A stretch of DNA of 64,000 nt from Patagioenas fasciata. Lineage: Eukaryota > Chordata > Aves > Columbiformes > Columbidae. The stretch spans positions 120,201,001 through 120,265,000 of the forward strand of contig NC_092520.1 in NCBI RefSeq assembly GCF_037038585.1, given 5' to 3'. Shown here piece by piece: positions 61,992 to 64,000 of this stretch. Under the pieces are notes generated by a model. The model ran no database searches, was not told the origin of the DNA, and worked only from the letters and a program-made list of their open reading frames with translations. The stretch's first letter is position 1; the number at the start of each line of letters is the position of its first letter. Both the position numbers and the translations under genes were made by a program.

Positions 61992-63129
61992 TTTTTCTAT
62001 AGCCTTGTCTGTATGGTAGCAGTGCCTTACAGATCTGGTTCTGTTCTATGCGAAACATGTTGTTTGTAATGCAAGGTATTAACTCGCGGGCAAAGGTGCT
62101 TTCTTGAGAGCTTGTCAGGCATTAATTGCATAGGTTTTCAGATTGGATCCCTTCAGGATGGTGGCTTTGACCCGTGGTAGCAGAGTTATTACAAGCAATA
62201 GAGAGATCTTTGCTTTGAATGCAACGGTGTAGTACATATCCTCTGCTCTGTGTTTTTTCAGGCACTCCCTTGTGATTCAGACTTACCATATTTGTATTCT
62301 TAGCCTCCTTGTTCGGTTTTACAGGATATGTTGAAGTTAGTATGTGAAACGATGGCTTTTTATTGTGGTCAAGGAAATGTCTCATTTGGCTGGTTTTAGT
62401 TCTCTGTGCTGATGTTTAGTAAAAGCCAACACAGCCTACCAGAAACCATACCATACTGTGTTTTTCATTAATACTTGGGAGAAGTTTTGTGTGGTCCCTC
62501 ACTGACTCCTCCCCACTTCATTAAGTAATGTTGCTTATTTGCAGAGATAAACGCATTTGAGGTAGATCGCCCTCTACACAGGACTGAAACAATAACACAG
62601 GCAAATTGGGCTGCGATTTTTACGATGGCACGTGTGAGTACTTGCATACTTGGGAGATCGCTGGGAAATGCACACCAAATATTCACACTGTGACCTGTTG
62701 GAAAATAGCCTGTTTATCCAGCAGCCAAAGGCGTCTCCGTCATGGATCAAGCTGTTTCTTCTCCCAAGAGAGCTACAGAAAGCTCATGAAGTTACGTGGA
62801 GGTGTGACATGCTGTGGGTATTGACCCAAGCAGTGGCTCTTCAGAGGCATTCTCTTCTGCCTAAGCATTTCGCTTCTGGCATCTCAGTGGAGGATGGCCT
62901 GTTTTCTTGAAATCTTCTGCCTATGACCTCCTAGCTAATATTCCACAGAAGGCAGTGTTTGGGACAGTGATTTTGGTGATACAAATCCTTTTCCAATAGA
63001 GAGCAGTCCGAATTCATCGGTCACTGCATGAATCCCTAACCATCCGCTAACACCAACTAGACCACTCTCAACAGAGAGATTGAAGCTGAACAAAGGGTGA
63101 AAGTCTTGTTTTCACTCCCTTCTCTTTCA

Positions 63130-63668
63130 GTATTTGTGGAGAGCCTTCTACTCAGCCCTGGTGAGACACACCTGGAGTGCTGGGTCCAGCTTTGGTCTCC
63201 CCGCAAGGAGACGCGTGGACATATTGGAGAAAGTCCAGCAAAAGGCCAAGGACTGGAGCATCTCTTCTATGAGGAGAGGCTGACAGAGCTGGGACTGTTC
63301 AGCCTGGAGAAGAGAAGGCTCAAGAGGATCTCATCAATGTGTATAAATACCTGATGGGGGGAAATGAAGAAGAGGAAGCTAGGCTCTGCTCAGTGCTACC
63401 CACTGACACAACAAAGGACAGTGAGCAGAGCACAAATTAAAAAAAAAACAAAGCATTCCACCTGAACACCAGAAAGCACATTTTTGCTTTGAGAGTGGTC
63501 AAAGGTAGCAACAGGTTGCCCAGAGATGTTGTGAAGTCTCCATCTGCGGAGATACTCAAAACATGAAGGGGAATGATCCCGGGAAACTGCTGTAGCTGAC
63601 CCTGCTTGAGGAGGAGGTGCAACTGGCTGATCTCCAGAGATCCCCTCCAGCCTCAGCCATCCTGTCAT
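63130..63668 (+). mobile_element. CR1 LINE 3' fragment
   Basis: It reads from the CTGGAGTGCTGGGTCCAGCT block through GAGCTGGGACTGTTCAGCCT to CCTCCAGCCTCAGCCATCCT, the degraded 3' end. A hAT-type element has inserted immediately after its tail. The divergence suggests an old copy. Confidence 0.85.
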
Positions 63669-63669
63669 C

Positions 63670-63839
63670 CTCTAAGCCAGGGGTGTCAAACTCATTTTCA
63701 CCAGGGACCACATCAAGACTGTGTAAATGTAACTAGTCCTTAACAGTTAAACTCCTAAAATTACGTTTGGCCCTTTGAAGGCAGCTGCGAGGCTGATGTG
63801 GTCCTGGGTGAAAATGAGTTTGACACCTCTGCTCTAAGC
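63670..63839. repeat. 8-bp target-site duplication flanking the hAT element
   Basis: CTCTAAGC occurs at both 63670-63677 and 63832-63839, abutting the inverted repeats. The exact match shows both insertion boundaries are intact. Confidence 0.93.
63678..63831. mobile_element. Short non-autonomous hAT element (MITE) with target-site duplication
   Basis: The 154-base element has terminal inverted repeats of about 37 bases, CAGGGGTGTCAAACTCATTT at the left and the complement of CAGAGGTGTCAAACTCATTT at the right, with only about three mismatches over their length. It is flanked on both sides by the exact 8-base duplication CTCTAAGC (63670-63677 and 63832-63839). Terminal CAG...CTG and an 8-bp target duplication are the marks of the hAT superfamily. 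There is no transposase, so it was moved in trans. Confidence 0.92.
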
Positions 63840-64000
63840 TATGAAAACAGCGTCGTGCTGTGAAACTCCGTATTACTTTTCCCAAACTGATTCACAACTG
63901 TATCTGGTAATAAAATGATACTCATAACCTTGCTGATGTGAGATGTGTTAGAGTCTGATAGACTTTGAAGCATTTGGTGTATTTCTGAATGATACAGAGT

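Larger units (their letters stand above)
60126..64000. other. Upstream intergenic flank
   Basis: No coding exon is recognisable. The flank holds a second CpG island (61545-61945), a TTTTG-type simple repeat (61968-61991), a CR1 tail (63130-63668) and a hAT-type element (63678-63831). GABRB3 is expected beyond the right edge by known gene order, but none of its conserved exons are seen here. Confidence 0.7.

Noticed and set aside
60126..64000. First exon of GABRB3 on the plus strand
   Set aside because: I looked for a signal-peptide exon of the beta-3 type and for the conserved first extracellular exons; none is present. Expected synteny alone does not support a feature.

Overview
The window looks like avian nuclear DNA. 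It is AT-rich and intron-rich, with CpG islands and several truncated CR1 retrotransposon tails carrying the bird-type 3' end (ATTCTATG repeats). The only gene I can support is GABRA5, the alpha-5 subunit of the GABA-A receptor, on the minus strand. All nine coding exons are present (58332 down to 3107). They join in frame through consensus GT/AG sites into a 463-residue subunit with no frameshift or premature stop. The exon sizes are 86, 122, 68, 221, 83, 144, 153, 212 and 303 bases, and the intron phases are 2,1,0,2,1,1,1,0. Identity as alpha-5, not another alpha, rests on the MDNGM signal-peptide exon, the [16 protein letters not shown] segment and the C-terminus.

Layout from left to right: 1-2300 is sequence downstream of GABRA5 with one CR1 tail. 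About 2300-3106 is the probable 3' UTR. 3107-58332 holds the nine coding exons, with large introns of 8.7, 16.1, 19.2 and 5.7 kb and one very short intron of 113 bp. The introns carry six CR1 fragments, microsatellites, and a back-to-back pair of very old MIR-like CORE-SINEs near 27 kb. 58247-58399 is the first coding exon. 59260-60125 is a CpG island with a good minus-strand splice donor at 59733, the likely GABRA5 promoter and untranslated first exon. 60126-64000 is the intergenic flank. It has a second CpG island (61545-61945), a CR1 tail and a short non-autonomous hAT element with intact terminal inverted repeats and an exact 8-bp target duplication.

In other vertebrates GABRA5 lies head-to-head with GABRB3 and upstream of GABRG3. 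By that known order GABRB3 would lie to the right of this window and GABRG3 to the left, but neither is visible here. I found no exciting new gene system. The interesting signals are structural: a perfect 20-bp hairpin, inverted repeat pairs inside and around introns, the clean hAT insertion, the inverted ancient SINE pair and the unassigned second CpG island. The species cannot be named from the sequence alone.
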